Positions 9,992-19,665 are shown, counted from the first letter of the stretch. The stretch is 64,000 bases of DNA from Campylobacter novaezeelandiae (GCF_004323845.1 NZ_QPGR01000008.1:1-64000); one strand, 5' to 3'. The notes: generated from the sequence alone by a model not told the origin. Numbers and translations are program-made.

Positions 9992-11227
9992 ATGTTGGAT
10001 TTAAAATATTTACAAAATAATTTTGAAGAAGTAGCAAAAAGTTTAAAAAATAAAAAAGTTGATGAATCTTTGTTAAAAAAACTAAGTGATCTTTTTTTAA
10101 ATTTAAAAAAAGAAAAAGCAAATTTAGAAGAATTGCAAGCTTTTCAAAATAAATTTAGCAAAGAATTAAGCACCGCTCAAGATAAAGAAAATCTTAAAAA
10201 ACAACTTAGCGAAAATAAAGAAAAAATTTCAATCCAAAATAAAAAAGTTGATGAAATACTTGCAAATTTAGAAGAAATAGCGCATTCTATCCCAAATATT
10301 CCTGATAAATGTGTCCCAGTCGGCGAAGATGAAAATGATAATGTCGAACTCAAAAAAGTTCTAACTCCACCTTCTTTTGATTTTACTCCTAAAGAACATT
10401 TTGAACTCGGAGAAAAACTTAATTGGCTTGATTTTGTAAGAGGAGTAAAAATTTCTCAAAGTCGTTTTTGTATCCTTAAAAATGAAGGTGCATTACTAAA
10501 TCGTGCCTTAATTAATTATATGATAGATTTTAATATGAAACGTGGTTTTAATCTTATCAATGTTCCTTTTTTGGTTAATTCAAAAACAATGTTTGGCACA
10601 GGACAACTTCCAAAATTTAAAGATGATATGTATAAAGTAGAAGATGAAGATTTATATCTTATATCTACTTCAGAAATCCCTGTAACCAATTTTTATTCTG
10701 ATGAGATTTTAAGTAGCGAAAATTTACCCATTAAAATGACTTGTTATAGTGCTTGTTTTAGAAAAGAAGCAGGAAGTGCCGGACGAGATACAAGAGGGAT
10801 TATTCGTCAACATCAATTTGAAAAAGTCGAGCTTGTAAGTATCACAAAACCTGAGCAAAGTAATAGTGTATTTGAAGAGATGCTAAATTGTGCAAGTGAT
10901 TTGTTAAGCTCGCTTGGACTTGCTCATCGTCACTTAATGCTTTGCACAGGAGATCTTGGTTTTAGTGCGGCTAAAACAGTAGATTTAGAAGTATGGCTTC
11001 CAGGACAAAATAAGTATAGAGAAATAAGCTCTGTTTCAAATTGCCAAGATTTTCAGGCAAGAAGGGCTAAAATTCGCTACAAAAATGATAAAGGAAAAAA
11101 TGAATTTGTTCATACTTTAAATGGTTCTTCTTTGGCTGTTGGTAGAACACTTGTTGCTATTATGGAGAATTACCAAGATGACAAAGGCAACATTCATATT
11201 CCTGATGTTCTTAGAAAATATTTTTAA
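9992..11227 (+). CDS. serS: Seryl-tRNA synthetase
   Basis: A 411-residue class II synthetase with a long N-terminal antiparallel coiled-coil arm (about residues 30-100) that grips the long variable arm of tRNA-Ser. Class II motifs are present: [18 protein letters not shown] (motif 2) and [20 protein letters not shown] (motif 3). Operon member between trpS and pflB. Confidence 0.97.
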   Translation: MLDLKYLQNNFEEVAKSLKNKKVDESLLKKLSDLFLNLKKEKANLEELQAFQNKFSKELSTAQDKENLKKQLSENKEKISIQNKKVDEILANLEEIAHSIPNIPDKCVPVGEDENDNVELKKVLTPPSFDFTPKEHFELGEKLNWLDFVRGVKISQSRFCILKNEGALLNRALINYMIDFNMKRGFNLINVPFLVNSKTMFGTGQLPKFKDDMYKVEDEDLYLISTSEIPVTNFYSDEILSSENLPIKMTCYSACFRKEAGSAGRDTRGIIRQHQFEKVELVSITKPEQSNSVFEEMLNCASDLLSSLGLAHRHLMLCTGDLGFSAAKTVDLEVWLPGQNKYREISSVSNCQDFQARRAKIRYKNDKGKNEFVHTLNGSSLAVGRTLVAIMENYQDDKGNIHIPDVLRKYF

Positions 11228-11236
11228 GAGTGATAA

Positions 11237-13681
11237 ATGGCAGAAGAAAATTTTGATCAAGAAAATAGTTCTAAAGAAAGACTTGATGAAGGCTTAGAAG
11301 AATTTAAAGGACAAGAAGGTGAAGCTCCGCAAGATGAAGAGTTAACCACCCTACCAGAAGAACTTTCAAATAAAGAAGAAAGTTTTTCTTTCAAAAGAGA
11401 ATCAGCCCCTAAAGAAGAAGAAAAACCATTAGAGAAAAACGAAGCTAAAGAAATAGCTTGGTATCAAGATAAGAAATTTTTATCCTTAGTGGCAGGCTCA
11501 ATAATTATAGTTTGTTCTTTAATTTTTACACTATTTTATTTAACTTTTAACGGCGATAATATTAAAGCTGATATTATCGCAACGAAACAACAAGAAACAG
11601 TCAAAAACGAAGCTCCAGATGAATCATATCAATATAATATCGCAAAAATTGATACTATGATAAAAAAAGCTAATGCTTTATATCTAAAGGGTGAAATTGA
11701 ACAAGCTTTAAAAGCTTATGAGCAAATTGCAATTTATAATGAGTCGCTTTCTAGCTACAATTTGGGAGTTTCTCAAATGAATGAAAACAAATTTGAAGAA
11801 GCTTTGCAAAATTTTAAAAAAGCTATAAATAATGGCGAAAATCAAACAGTATCAGCTATCAATGCTGCTGTTTGCGCCTTAAAACTAAATGATAAGGAGA
11901 GGTTTAAATACTATATTGATTTAGCTCAAGTTTATTTACCAAAAGAAGGAAATTCAAAACTTTATGATTATTATTTAGCTCTTATTAATTTTTATAAAGG
12001 ATATTATCCAGAAGCTTTGCAAATGTTTCAAAAAACATCTACTGAGCCTTACTCTGATTCAGCAAAATATCTTTCAGCTAAAATCTACAGCAAAATGGAT
12101 TTAAATTCAAAAGCCATAACTTATCTTAAGGAGCAAAATAGCCTTGAATCAAGCTTATCTTTAGGGCTTTTATATGCTCGCATTGGAGAATATCAAAAAG
12201 CTAAAAATGCTTTAAATACTGCTCTAAAAATAGAAAGAGATTTTAATCAAAGTTTGGCTGCTATTACTTTAATAGATTTAAAAATAGGACAGTATCAAGA
12301 AATGTTAACACGTCTTAATAATGCCTATAAAAATAAAGAAGATAAATATCGTATTTTAGATACTTATAAAATTAAAGTGAATTTAAATAAAGATCTTTTT
12401 AATATTCAAATTGCACAAGAAAATTTTTCTAGAAATTTCTTCAAACAACCAAAAGAACAATTTGATTTACTTTTTTATTATGCGCCTTATCAGGTTTTTG
12501 ATAGCAAACAATCTTCTCTTTATATTAAAAAAGCAAACATTGCTTATTTTGTTGATGATAGTGTTGATGCTAGTTTTTATCTTAAAACAGGCAAAGCCCT
12601 TTCCTCAACAAATGTTAGAATAGCAAACATAGTAAATCTTGCTTTAAATCAAAAATTAAAACAAGCAAATAAAGGTTTTCAAGATTTAATTAAAGAATAT
12701 CCAGAACATAGTATTTTGCACTATAATCTTGCATTAACTTATGCTCAACTTAAAAATTACAACTTAGCCTATAAACATTTTTCAAGTTCTTATCATCTAA
12801 ATCCAAAAAATTATTTAGCCGGTGTATTTGCAATGTTTTGTGCCAAAATTAGTGGCATAGATACAACAAAATTTTATAATGAAATTCAAGATAATATTTC
12901 CAATGATAAAAATTTGACCCCCTCATCCTTGTATCAAAATATGTTTTTTTTAGCTAATGAAGATTATACTTCGATCTTACCCTATCTAGATGAAGTTAAA
13001 GAAGATAATCATCCTTTAAATCTTATCTTTGAAGCTATTGCTTTTAAAAATAATAATCTTGATAATCAAGCGGATATAAAAATAGCACAGCTTAAATCCG
13101 AACTTCCCAATGATGTCTTGAGTAATATTTTATATTTTAATTCTTTAAATACCAAGCAGAATATTAAAGATTATGCACAAAATGCTCAAATATATTTTCA
13201 AAATGCAAAATTAGACTATAAAAGTATATTTGGAGGAGCAATCATAGCAAGAGAAAAATATACTTCTTTAATGCAAATTGCTGGACTTTTAAATTTAGAA
13301 CGTCAAAAATTTAAAGATTTGCTTAATATTTCCAACACAAGAGATGAAGGATTAATTCAAGCTCTAGCTTATATTGATATATTTTCACTCCATTTTGAAG
13401 AAGCGTATGCTTTATATAATACACTAATTGATAATTATAAAGTTAATGATTCTCATACGCTTTTTTTAGCTTCTGTTGCTGCTATAGGTTCTAATAATCC
13501 AAATTCCGCCATTGCTCTTTTGCAACTTGCAAAACTTAAAGACAATAATAATAAAGAAAGTAAAGCTGCTTTAGGGCTTTTATATCAACAAGTACAAAAT
13601 TACGAGCCTGCTTTATTACAATACAAAGACTTACCGGATAATTTTAAAAGCGAGTTTTTTACTTTTGAAATTAAAAGATGA
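11237..13681 (+). CDS. pflB: PflB, TPR protein of the flagellar motor periplasmic disk
   Basis: An 814-residue membrane-anchored TPR protein. The order is a long acidic cytoplasmic N-terminus (about residues 1-80), one transmembrane helix (81-104), then about 700 residues of TPR-like helical repeats, for example YNLGVSQMNENKFEEALQNF. This architecture and its place after serS match C. jejuni Cj0390, known as PflB, which helps build the medial/proximal disks that recruit stators in the high-torque Campylobacter motor. That function is from the known family; the sequence itself shows only TM plus TPR. It is the last gene of the der operon and is unusual as a motility gene in a housekeeping operon. 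Confidence 0.85.
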   Translation: MAEENFDQENSSKERLDEGLEEFKGQEGEAPQDEELTTLPEELSNKEESFSFKRESAPKEEEKPLEKNEAKEIAWYQDKKFLSLVAGSIIIVCSLIFTLFYLTFNGDNIKADIIATKQQETVKNEAPDESYQYNIAKIDTMIKKANALYLKGEIEQALKAYEQIAIYNESLSSYNLGVSQMNENKFEEALQNFKKAINNGENQTVSAINAAVCALKLNDKERFKYYIDLAQVYLPKEGNSKLYDYYLALINFYKGYYPEALQMFQKTSTEPYSDSAKYLSAKIYSKMDLNSKAITYLKEQNSLESSLSLGLLYARIGEYQKAKNALNTALKIERDFNQSLAAITLIDLKIGQYQEMLTRLNNAYKNKEDKYRILDTYKIKVNLNKDLFNIQIAQENFSRNFFKQPKEQFDLLFYYAPYQVFDSKQSSLYIKKANIAYFVDDSVDASFYLKTGKALSSTNVRIANIVNLALNQKLKQANKGFQDLIKEYPEHSILHYNLALTYAQLKNYNLAYKHFSSSYHLNPKNYLAGVFAMFCAKISGIDTTKFYNEIQDNISNDKNLTPSSLYQNMFFLANEDYTSILPYLDEVKEDNHPLNLIFEAIAFKNNNLDNQADIKIAQLKSELPNDVLSNILYFNSLNTKQNIKDYAQNAQIYFQNAKLDYKSIFGGAIIAREKYTSLMQIAGLLNLERQKFKDLLNISNTRDEGLIQALAYIDIFSLHFEEAYALYNTLIDNYKVNDSHTLFLASVAAIGSNNPNSAIALLQLAKLKDNNNKESKAALGLLYQQVQNYEPALLQYKDLPDNFKSEFFTFEIKR

Positions 13682-13694
13682 TTTTATAAAGAAG

Positions 13695-13769
13695 TGGCTC
13701 CGGATGCAGGATTCGAACCTACGACCAAGCGGTTAACAGCCGCCTACTCTACCGCTGAGCTAATCCGGA
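13695..13769 (-). tRNA. tRNA-Asn (GTT)
   Basis: The minus strand folds as a 75-nt tRNA with the CCA end encoded. The acceptor stem TCCGGAT pairs perfectly with ATCCGGA, the D arm has AGCTCAGCGGTAGAG, the anticodon loop is CTGTTAA (anticodon GTT), and the T arm has GGTTCGAATCC. It lies between pflB and the sigma-54-type gene and is transcribed against both. Confidence 0.98.
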
Positions 13770-13788
13770 ATGAGTTAATAAAAATGTA

Positions 13789-13817
13789 ATTATATTAAAA
13801 AAAATAAATAAAGTCAA
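13789..13817 (-). promoter_or_regulatory. Consensus sigma-70 promoter of tRNA-Asn
   Basis: On the minus strand TTGACT (13817-13812) and TATAAT (13794-13789) are separated by exactly 17 bp, and the tRNA begins about 20 bp further on. A recognisable -35 hexamer is rare among Campylobacter vegetative promoters, so this one looks unusually strong, as expected for a stable-RNA gene. Confidence 0.75.
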
Positions 13818-13890
13818 GCAAATTAAACCAAAATTTTAAAATTTAGAACTTTATATCCATTAAATTTATACTTGTAACAATGTAATTTCT

Positions 13891-13927
13891 AAATTTATTC
13901 CATTTTATTCTAAAATGGAATAAATTT
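13891..13927. repeat. 37-bp perfect dyad overlapping the sigma-54 promoter
   Basis: Arms of 17 bp (13891-13907 and 13911-13927) are exact inverted copies around a TTC centre. The right arm contains the -24 GGAA element of the promoter at 13917. Neither side is followed by a uridine run, so it does not look like a simple terminator. It could be an operator, an activator site, or an RNA hairpin ending read-through from pflB. Confidence 0.7.
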
Positions 13928-13932
13928 TGCTT
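13917..13932 (+). promoter_or_regulatory. Sigma-54 (RpoN) promoter
   Basis: GGAA at 13917-13920 and TTGCTT at 13927-13932 place GG and GC exactly ten bases apart, the invariant -24/-12 arrangement. In Campylobacter, RpoN with the FlgSR two-component system drives middle flagellar genes. Transcription should begin near 13942, leaving a leader of about 40 bases with an AAGGAG site before the ATG at 13983. Confidence 0.8.
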
Positions 13933-13982
13933 ATATTAATTTATATTTAGATTGAAGGCAGAATCTAAATCAAGGAGTTAAT

Positions 13983-15254
13983 ATGAATATCTTTAGCATC
14001 AATGATAATTCAGGTTATACTTCTATACTTTCACAAAGTAAAGCTAATAAAGAAAGTAAAGAAAATTCTAAAATAAGTTTTGCAAATACTTTTTTAAAAC
14101 AAAATGTCACTAAATTAAATGAAATTCAAAATAAAAATTCACAAACTTTAATAAGAAGTGAAGTATTAGATGATGAGTTAAATTCTGCTAATATATCAAA
14201 TAGTAATAACACTAATGTTAGTGTAAATACTAAAACAAATTCTTTTAATTATGATATAGCTAGTGAATTTAAAAACTCTATTTATACTCTAAAATATAAA
14301 CAAGCTGATCCTTTAGTTAATACAAGTAATATTGCATCTTTAGCTTATGGTTATAGTGTAGATAAAGATGGTTATATGGGAGAAGACTTTAATAAAGCTG
14401 CAGGATTACCAAAAGATTTTAAGATACATAAATCTACTTTAGATGAGATAGAGAGGTTTAATCAACATCGTATGGCTGATGAAACTAATGGAAACTATTA
14501 TAATAGTTTTGATATGGCTTCTATTGTTAAATCCTATTATAATAGCTTTAATCAAGTAATAAGTGCATTTCCAAATGATAAAACAAGTTTTAGCAAAGCA
14601 GATTTGGAACAATTACCAAAAGGATTAAATTATAATTGTAATGAAAATAAAGAAAAAATTGTAACAAATATATTTAATGCAAAACAACTGAAAGAAGCAC
14701 AAGAGCTTGATTGTATTGCAGGTCTAGGAATTAATTGGGTAAAACTTGACTTTTCTCCACAAAGCATGGAGCAAGGTCCTTCACTAGAAGATGGCTTTAA
14801 TCCTAATATGTCAGTTTATCCACAAAATGAAGACGGAACTTATACTAAAGAAGCTTTATTTATGAGCTTTTTAAAGTCTTATTCGCCTGTTCCATCTCCA
14901 AATCAAGTTGTTTTGAGCCCTGAAGCAAAAGTTCGTGAAGCAAAACTTGATCAAGAAATGAAAGCAAATCCTTCTTTTAGTATTTCCTTAGATGACATCA
15001 TGACAGGTAAAGTTGATTTTGCAAGTTTATTAAAAGGTTATGCTCAAGATGGATGGCTTGATGCAAGTATATATGCAATGGAAAAAGGAGTTAAATGGCA
15101 GAATATATACATAGGCAGTGGTGGAGCTTGGTTTGATAGAGAATTTAATAATGCTAAACATAATGGCTGGAAGGCAAGTAGTGAAAGTATAGACTCTTTT
15201 GTAAATTCTATAATGGATAGACTCAATAATCTTTTGGAGCAAACTAGGGTATAA
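13983..15254 (+). CDS. Flagellar co-expressed, probably secreted protein of unknown function
   Basis: A 423-residue protein without a Sec signal peptide or transmembrane segment. The first ~90 residues are Ser/Asn/Lys-rich and look disordered, like the N-termini of proteins exported through the flagellar type III apparatus. Ordered segments follow, with YGYSVDKDGYMGEDFNKAAG near residue 120 and a C-terminal part with YIGSGGAWFDREFNNA. An excellent sigma-54 promoter stands upstream, so I infer co-expression with the flagellum. It may belong to the Cj0814-type group of flagellar-dependent secreted proteins, but I cannot confirm this. It is monocistronic, flanked by tRNA-Asn and a convergent radical-SAM gene. 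Confidence 0.75.
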   Translation: MNIFSINDNSGYTSILSQSKANKESKENSKISFANTFLKQNVTKLNEIQNKNSQTLIRSEVLDDELNSANISNSNNTNVSVNTKTNSFNYDIASEFKNSIYTLKYKQADPLVNTSNIASLAYGYSVDKDGYMGEDFNKAAGLPKDFKIHKSTLDEIERFNQHRMADETNGNYYNSFDMASIVKSYYNSFNQVISAFPNDKTSFSKADLEQLPKGLNYNCNENKEKIVTNIFNAKQLKEAQELDCIAGLGINWVKLDFSPQSMEQGPSLEDGFNPNMSVYPQNEDGTYTKEALFMSFLKSYSPVPSPNQVVLSPEAKVREAKLDQEMKANPSFSISLDDIMTGKVDFASLLKGYAQDGWLDASIYAMEKGVKWQNIYIGSGGAWFDREFNNAKHNGWKASSESIDSFVNSIMDRLNNLLEQTRV

Positions 15255-15295
15255 ATATTATTTATAAGCAAATACAATTTTCTTGCAAAATTTAA

Positions 15296-15394
15296 AAAAT
15301 TATTTATATTATTTTCAGTTTTTTTTGCAATAAACAATCAGCAACAACACAAACAAAACCTTTAAAAGATAAAAAAGTAGTTTTAGCTTTGTAA
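15296..15394 (+). pseudogene. Possible 5' remnant of a lipoprotein or periplasmic-protein gene
   Basis: One frame reads KIIYIIFSFFCNKQSATTQ and continues KPLKDKKVVLAL before a stop. A hydrophobic stretch ending in FSFFC followed by a hydrophilic Ser/Thr/Gln-rich segment looks like a lipoprotein signal and mature start, and KKVVLAL resembles a first beta-strand. There is no start codon in frame and the reading stops after about 30 residues. It may be a decayed gene beginning or chance. Confidence 0.25.
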
Positions 15395-15504
15395 AAACAA
15401 ATATAGCAATAAATCAGAAATTTATTTATACAACTTACAATAAAATTGTAAATAGCTTTAATAAAAGTTTTTATAAAAATTATCGATATTAACTACCATT
15501 TAAA

Positions 15505-15526
15505 GTAAAAAATTCGAATTTTTTAC
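15505..15526. terminator. 22-bp perfect palindrome between convergent genes
   Basis: GTAAAAAATTCGAATTTTTTAC is self-complementary and lies between the ends of the sigma-54-type gene (plus) and the radical-SAM gene (minus). With A/T-rich arms it would give a short hairpin with a T-run in either direction, so a weak bidirectional terminator is likely. Confidence 0.5.
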
Positions 15527-15530
15527 AAAT

Positions 15531-16433
15531 CTATACCTTATAAAATTTAACTCCGCCTAAATTATAAATTTTAACCAAATCTTTTTTTATTAAATTATCC
15601 AATATCGCTTGACTATTTAAACTTAAAAGAGCCTTAACATCAAATTCACTTTGTGCTCTTAATTGCAACATTTTCAAAAGCTCATCTTCACTAAATTCCA
15701 TATTTTGTTTTTTATCATTTCTTCTTGCAATAAATACAGGAATATTTTTTATAAAAGAACTCAAATCAAAAAGCTTCTCTTCGCTCACACCTTTAACAGG
15801 ATACGAAGGGGGTCTATCTATAGTGCTTATATCTACTCTTATAGGATTTATTTTTTGTAAAATTTCATTTAAAGCCTGAAATTCTTTTTCATTGTCATTG
15901 ATACCTTTAACAACTAAAATTTCAATGATAAGCTCGCCTTTAAAAAGCTTTGAAAAAGCTATCATTTTCTCTATCATTAAACAAAGACTGATTTCTTTTA
16001 AAGGCTTGTTAATACGAAAAAAACTTTTCTCAATTACACTATCAAGACTAAATTTAACTATATCCAAATCAAGTAAAGCATTAAATTGTTTTTCATTTAA
16101 AACAGCAGTACCATTACTCAAAATAAGAATTTTTTTATCTAATTGCAATTTTCTTAAAGCAATGATTAATTCTTTTAAATTTGGATACAAGCTAGGCTCT
16201 CCATTGGCCGTTAAAGTGAGCACATCAAAAGATATTTTTTTAGCTAAAAAAGAATTTAATTCTTTAACAATCTCTTCAACATAAGCTATAGAATCCATTT
16301 TAGCAATAGGTTTGGCTTGTTTAAGTTCACAATAAACACAATCAAAATTACATTGCTTTACAATAGGACTTAAATCAATGCCTAAAGAAAAACCAAAACG
16401 CCTTGAATTAATAGGGCCAAAAACTATACTCAT
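15531..16433 (-). CDS. Radical SAM protein of unknown substrate
   Basis: A 300-residue enzyme with the radical-SAM cluster motif CNFDCVYC (CxxxCxxC) near residue 28 and a following glycine-rich strand [11 protein letters not shown]. The C-terminal ~80 residues look like a winged-helix-type domain ([19 protein letters not shown]...). It starts inside the hemE stop codon (ATGA overlap), so it is co-translated with hemE. That makes a tetrapyrrole or tRNA modification role conceivable, but the substrate is unknown. The family is often annotated only as radical SAM protein. Confidence 0.85.
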   Translation of the reverse strand: MSIVFGPINSRRFGFSLGIDLSPIVKQCNFDCVYCELKQAKPIAKMDSIAYVEEIVKELNSFLAKKISFDVLTLTANGEPSLYPNLKELIIALRKLQLDKKILILSNGTAVLNEKQFNALLDLDIVKFSLDSVIEKSFFRINKPLKEISLCLMIEKMIAFSKLFKGELIIEILVVKGINDNEKEFQALNEILQKINPIRVDISTIDRPPSYPVKGVSEEKLFDLSSFIKNIPVFIARRNDKKQNMEFSEDELLKMLQLRAQSEFDVKALLSLNSQAILDNLIKKDLVKIYNLGGVKFYKV

Positions 16434-17449
16434 TTACTTGATAATTCTTTTACAAGATTTATAAAATATTTAGCATTTTCAACAGGAATATCAGGTAAAA
16501 TCCCATGTCCTAAATTAAAAATATGTGCCTTATTTTTCATAATTTCTAAAATATCACAAACACTTTCTTTTATGGCTTGTTTATCATAAAGCCTACAAGG
16601 CTCCATATTACCTTGCAAAGTATAAGTAGGACTTAAGAATTCTTTTGCCGTTTTTAAAGGAGTGCTCCAATCTACTCCAAAAACATCAAAATTTCCATAA
16701 ATTCCATCTAAATATCCGCTAATTCCTTTTGGAAATAAAATTACAGGTATGTGAGGATACTTTTCTTTAATGTAATTAGAAATTTCTATCATATACTTAA
16801 AAGAAAATTCAAAAAATATATCTTTTTCTAATGCGCTTGCCCAACTATCAAAAATTTGCACCGCATTTGCTCCAGCTTTAATTTGCTCTTCTAAATACAA
16901 TTTTAAAATTTCACTTAATTTTTTAAGTAAAGTGTGCATTAATGAAGGATTAGTATAAATTAATTTTTTACATTTTGCATAAGTTTTACTTCCTTTTGCT
17001 TCTATCATATAAGTTGCTAAAGTCCAAGGACTACCACAAAATCCTATCAAAGCTTTATTAGGAGATAATTTTTCTCTCGTAAGTGAAATGGCATCATATA
17101 CATAAGATAATTTTTTATAAGCATTAGGATCTAATTTATCTATATCCTCTAAAGATTTTAAAGGCTCGCTAAATACTGGACCATCTCCTTTTTCAAATTT
17201 TAAATCCATACCCATTTCTAAAGGGACAACTAAAATATCTGAAAAAATAATCGCCGCATCTACATCAAGAATATCAACAGGTTGTAAGCTTACTTCGCTT
17301 GCTCTTTTATAATCCTTACATAAAGAAAGAAAATCCCCTGCTTCTTCTCTTACTTTCATATACTCTTTTAAGTACCTTCCAGCCTGTCTCATCATCCAAA
17401 CAGGAGTATAAGGCACATTTTTTTTAAAACAAGCATCAATAAAAATCAT
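16430..17449 (-). CDS. hemE: Uroporphyrinogen decarboxylase
   Basis: Decarboxylates uroporphyrinogen III to coproporphyrinogen III in heme synthesis. The 339-residue length is typical. Signatures are [16 protein letters not shown] near the N-terminus, and [19 protein letters not shown] and [15 protein letters not shown] further along. It is upstream of and overlaps the radical-SAM gene. A 35-bp gap separates it from aroC upstream. Confidence 0.97.
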   Translation of the reverse strand: MIFIDACFKKNVPYTPVWMMRQAGRYLKEYMKVREEAGDFLSLCKDYKRASEVSLQPVDILDVDAAIIFSDILVVPLEMGMDLKFEKGDGPVFSEPLKSLEDIDKLDPNAYKKLSYVYDAISLTREKLSPNKALIGFCGSPWTLATYMIEAKGSKTYAKCKKLIYTNPSLMHTLLKKLSEILKLYLEEQIKAGANAVQIFDSWASALEKDIFFEFSFKYMIEISNYIKEKYPHIPVILFPKGISGYLDGIYGNFDVFGVDWSTPLKTAKEFLSPTYTLQGNMEPCRLYDKQAIKESVCDILEIMKNKAHIFNLGHGILPDIPVENAKYFINLVKELSSK

Positions 17450-17484
17450 TTATATTCCTTATTTATTTTTAAAATTATAACAAA

Positions 17485-18567
17485 TTAAAAAGTATAAATT
17501 TTTTTAAGATAATCAAGTCTTGAACTTGCATTTAAAAGAAGTAAATCTGCAAGAATAAATCTCACCATAGCATTTACAACAACACTTCCACGAATTGCTA
17601 TACAAGGATCATGCCTTCCTTTTAAAATATATCTCACATTATTACCCTTTTTATCCATACTTTCTTGAGGGATAAAAATTGAAGGAGTAGGCTTAAAATG
17701 AGTTTTAATTTCAATTAAAGATCCATTAGAGATACCGCCTAAAATTCCACCTGAATTATTACTTAAAAACTTTTTATCTTTTAAAATATCATTATAGCTT
17801 GAACCACGCATATGGCTTGCTTTTACTCCAGAGCCTATTTCTACAGCCTTAACCCCATTAATACCCATTAAAGCATGAGCTAGCTTAGAATCAAGCTTAT
17901 CATATAAAACCTCTCCTAACCCAATAGGCACATTTTTAACGCAAGTATAAACACTAGCACCTATGCTGTCTTTAGCTTTTTTTACATTTAAAAGTTCTTT
18001 TTTAAATTCTTCTTCATAATTTGGATCTAAACAAAAAATCTCACTCGTTTTACAAAATTCAAAGTCTATATTTTTAAAATCTATATTTTTAGTGCCTATG
18101 CTACAAATTCCACTAAAAACTTCTATATCAAACTCTTTTAAGAGCATCGCAGCAATTGCTCCTGCTATAACTTTATTTATACTCTCTCTAGCACTTGATC
18201 TTCCACCACCTCTATAATCATGGATACCATATTTATAAAAATAAGTAAAATCAGCATGAGATAATCTAAAAACGTCTTTTAACTCTTCATAGTCTTTTGA
18301 TCTTGCATCTTTATTAAAAACAACTGCAGATATAGGAGTTCCCGTTGTATAGCCTTGAAAAACCCCGCTTAAAATTTCCACCTCATCATTTTCTTTTCTA
18401 GGACTTAGAAATTTATTCTTACCGGGTTTTCTAAGCTCGAGTTCATTTTGTAAAAAATTCTCATCAAATTTTATTCCCGCAGGTATTCCATCTATAACAC
18501 AACCCAAAGCTTTACCATGTGATTCCCCAAAGCTTGTAAATTTTAATCTTGTACCAAAAGTATTCAT
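17485..18567 (-). CDS. aroC: Chorismate synthase
   Basis: Makes chorismate from EPSP with reduced FMN. The 360-residue protein begins MNTFGTRLKFTSFGESHG, the classic N-terminal signature, and has RGGGRSSARES and GRHDPCIAIRGSVV. Its start overlaps the rnc stop, so it belongs to the TPR-rnhA-rnc-aroC run on the minus strand. Confidence 0.97.
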   Translation of the reverse strand: MNTFGTRLKFTSFGESHGKALGCVIDGIPAGIKFDENFLQNELELRKPGKNKFLSPRKENDEVEILSGVFQGYTTGTPISAVVFNKDARSKDYEELKDVFRLSHADFTYFYKYGIHDYRGGGRSSARESINKVIAGAIAAMLLKEFDIEVFSGICSIGTKNIDFKNIDFEFCKTSEIFCLDPNYEEEFKKELLNVKKAKDSIGASVYTCVKNVPIGLGEVLYDKLDSKLAHALMGINGVKAVEIGSGVKASHMRGSSYNDILKDKKFLSNNSGGILGGISNGSLIEIKTHFKPTPSIFIPQESMDKKGNNVRYILKGRHDPCIAIRGSVVVNAMVRFILADLLLLNASSRLDYLKKIYTF

Positions 18568-19238
18568 AAAATTCCTAATTTCTCAAGAGCAATTTTAGCT
18601 GCAAGTTGCTGAGCTTCTTTTTTGCTACTTGCAATAGATCTTGCATACTCAATTCCCTCCAGTTTTAAAACAATTTCAAATTGTTTTTGATGATCAGGCC
18701 CAAAAGCTCTTAAGGTTTCATAATCTGGCGTTTGACCTAATTTTGCCTGAGTAACTTCTTGTAATTTTGTCTTATAATCTCTAATAAGATTCTTTGCATC
18801 TATATGAGGATAATTTTCTTCAATCAAAGCTAAAGCCACTTTTTTTGCTTCTAAAAATCCTGATTCTAGATGTATTGCTCCAATGATTGCTTCTAAAGCA
18901 TCTGAAAGTATAGATGGCTTAGCTCTACCGTTATTATTTTCTTCAGCAATTGACATAAAAATAAAATTACCAAGATCAAGACTTTTAGCAATTTTTGCAA
19001 AAGATTTTTCATTTACTAAAGCCGCTCTTAATTTAGATAAATCCCCTTCTGCATCATTTTTAAATTTATGAAACAAAAACTCACCAACAACCAAATCAAG
19101 AACAGCGTCTCCTAAAAATTCTAATCTCTCATTACTAAAAGGTTTTTTAAAACTTTTATGAGTTAAAGCTTCAATAAGTAATTTTTGATTTTTAAATGTA
19201 TATTTTAATCTTTGTTCAAGCACCTTAATCTTTTCCAT
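18564..19238 (-). CDS. rnc: Ribonuclease III
   Basis: Cleaves double-stranded RNA in rRNA maturation and mRNA turnover. The catalytic signature ERLEFLGDAVLDLVV lies near residue 38, and a double-stranded RNA-binding domain occupies about residues 150-224 (DYKTKLQEVTQA to QQLAAKIALEKLG). The 224-residue length is standard. It overlaps rnhA upstream and aroC downstream. Confidence 0.97.
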   Translation of the reverse strand: MEKIKVLEQRLKYTFKNQKLLIEALTHKSFKKPFSNERLEFLGDAVLDLVVGEFLFHKFKNDAEGDLSKLRAALVNEKSFAKIAKSLDLGNFIFMSIAEENNNGRAKPSILSDALEAIIGAIHLESGFLEAKKVALALIEENYPHIDAKNLIRDYKTKLQEVTQAKLGQTPDYETLRAFGPDHQKQFEIVLKLEGIEYARSIASSKKEAQQLAAKIALEKLGIL

Positions 19239-19665
19239 TTTTTTCCTTTTGTAAATTCAAAGCAGCCTCTCTTGCTAATTTATCACACTTTTCATTTTCT
19301 ATATGTCCATTATGCGCTTTAACCCAAAAAGCCCTAATTTTATGATCCTTTGAAAATTTTAAATATTCTTTCCATAAATCTACATTTTTTTTATTTTTAA
19401 AATCCTTTTTAACCCAGGTTTCAAGCCATTCATTAATACTCCTTACCATTAAATTAGAATCCGTATAAAGCTCTATTTCGCAAGGTTCTTTCAAAATTTT
19501 TAAAGCTTCAATGATGGCTAAAAGCTCCATTTGATTATTGGTTGTATTTTCTTTCGCGCCAAAACCTATTTTTTCATGTTCTTTATAGCGTAAAATATAA
19601 GCCCAGCCTCCAAAACCCGGATTATTAAGACAAGACCCATCTGTATAGATCTTAATTTGTTTCAT
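19225..19665 (-). CDS. rnhA: Ribonuclease HI
   Basis: Degrades the RNA strand of RNA:DNA hybrids. Active-site residues are visible: D in IYTDGSCLNNPG, E in NQMELLAIIEAL and D in LYTDSNLM. I start it at the ATG at 19665 (MKQIKIYTDGS), which has GAGG nine bases upstream; a longer frame adds five residues with no benefit. It overlaps the 3' end of the LapB-like gene and the 5' end of rnc. Confidence 0.95.
   Translation of the reverse strand: MKQIKIYTDGSCLNNPGFGGWAYILRYKEHEKIGFGAKENTTNNQMELLAIIEALKILKEPCEIELYTDSNLMVRSINEWLETWVKKDFKNKKNVDLWKEYLKFSKDHKIRAFWVKAHNGHIENEKCDKLAREAALNLQKEKNGKD

Noticed and set aside
15892..16284. Plus-strand 130-codon frame opposite the radical-SAM gene
   Set aside because: It lies wholly antisense to a conserved enzyme with the CxxxCxxC motif, has Ser/Phe/Ile-rich composition typical of shadow frames, and lacks an RBS.
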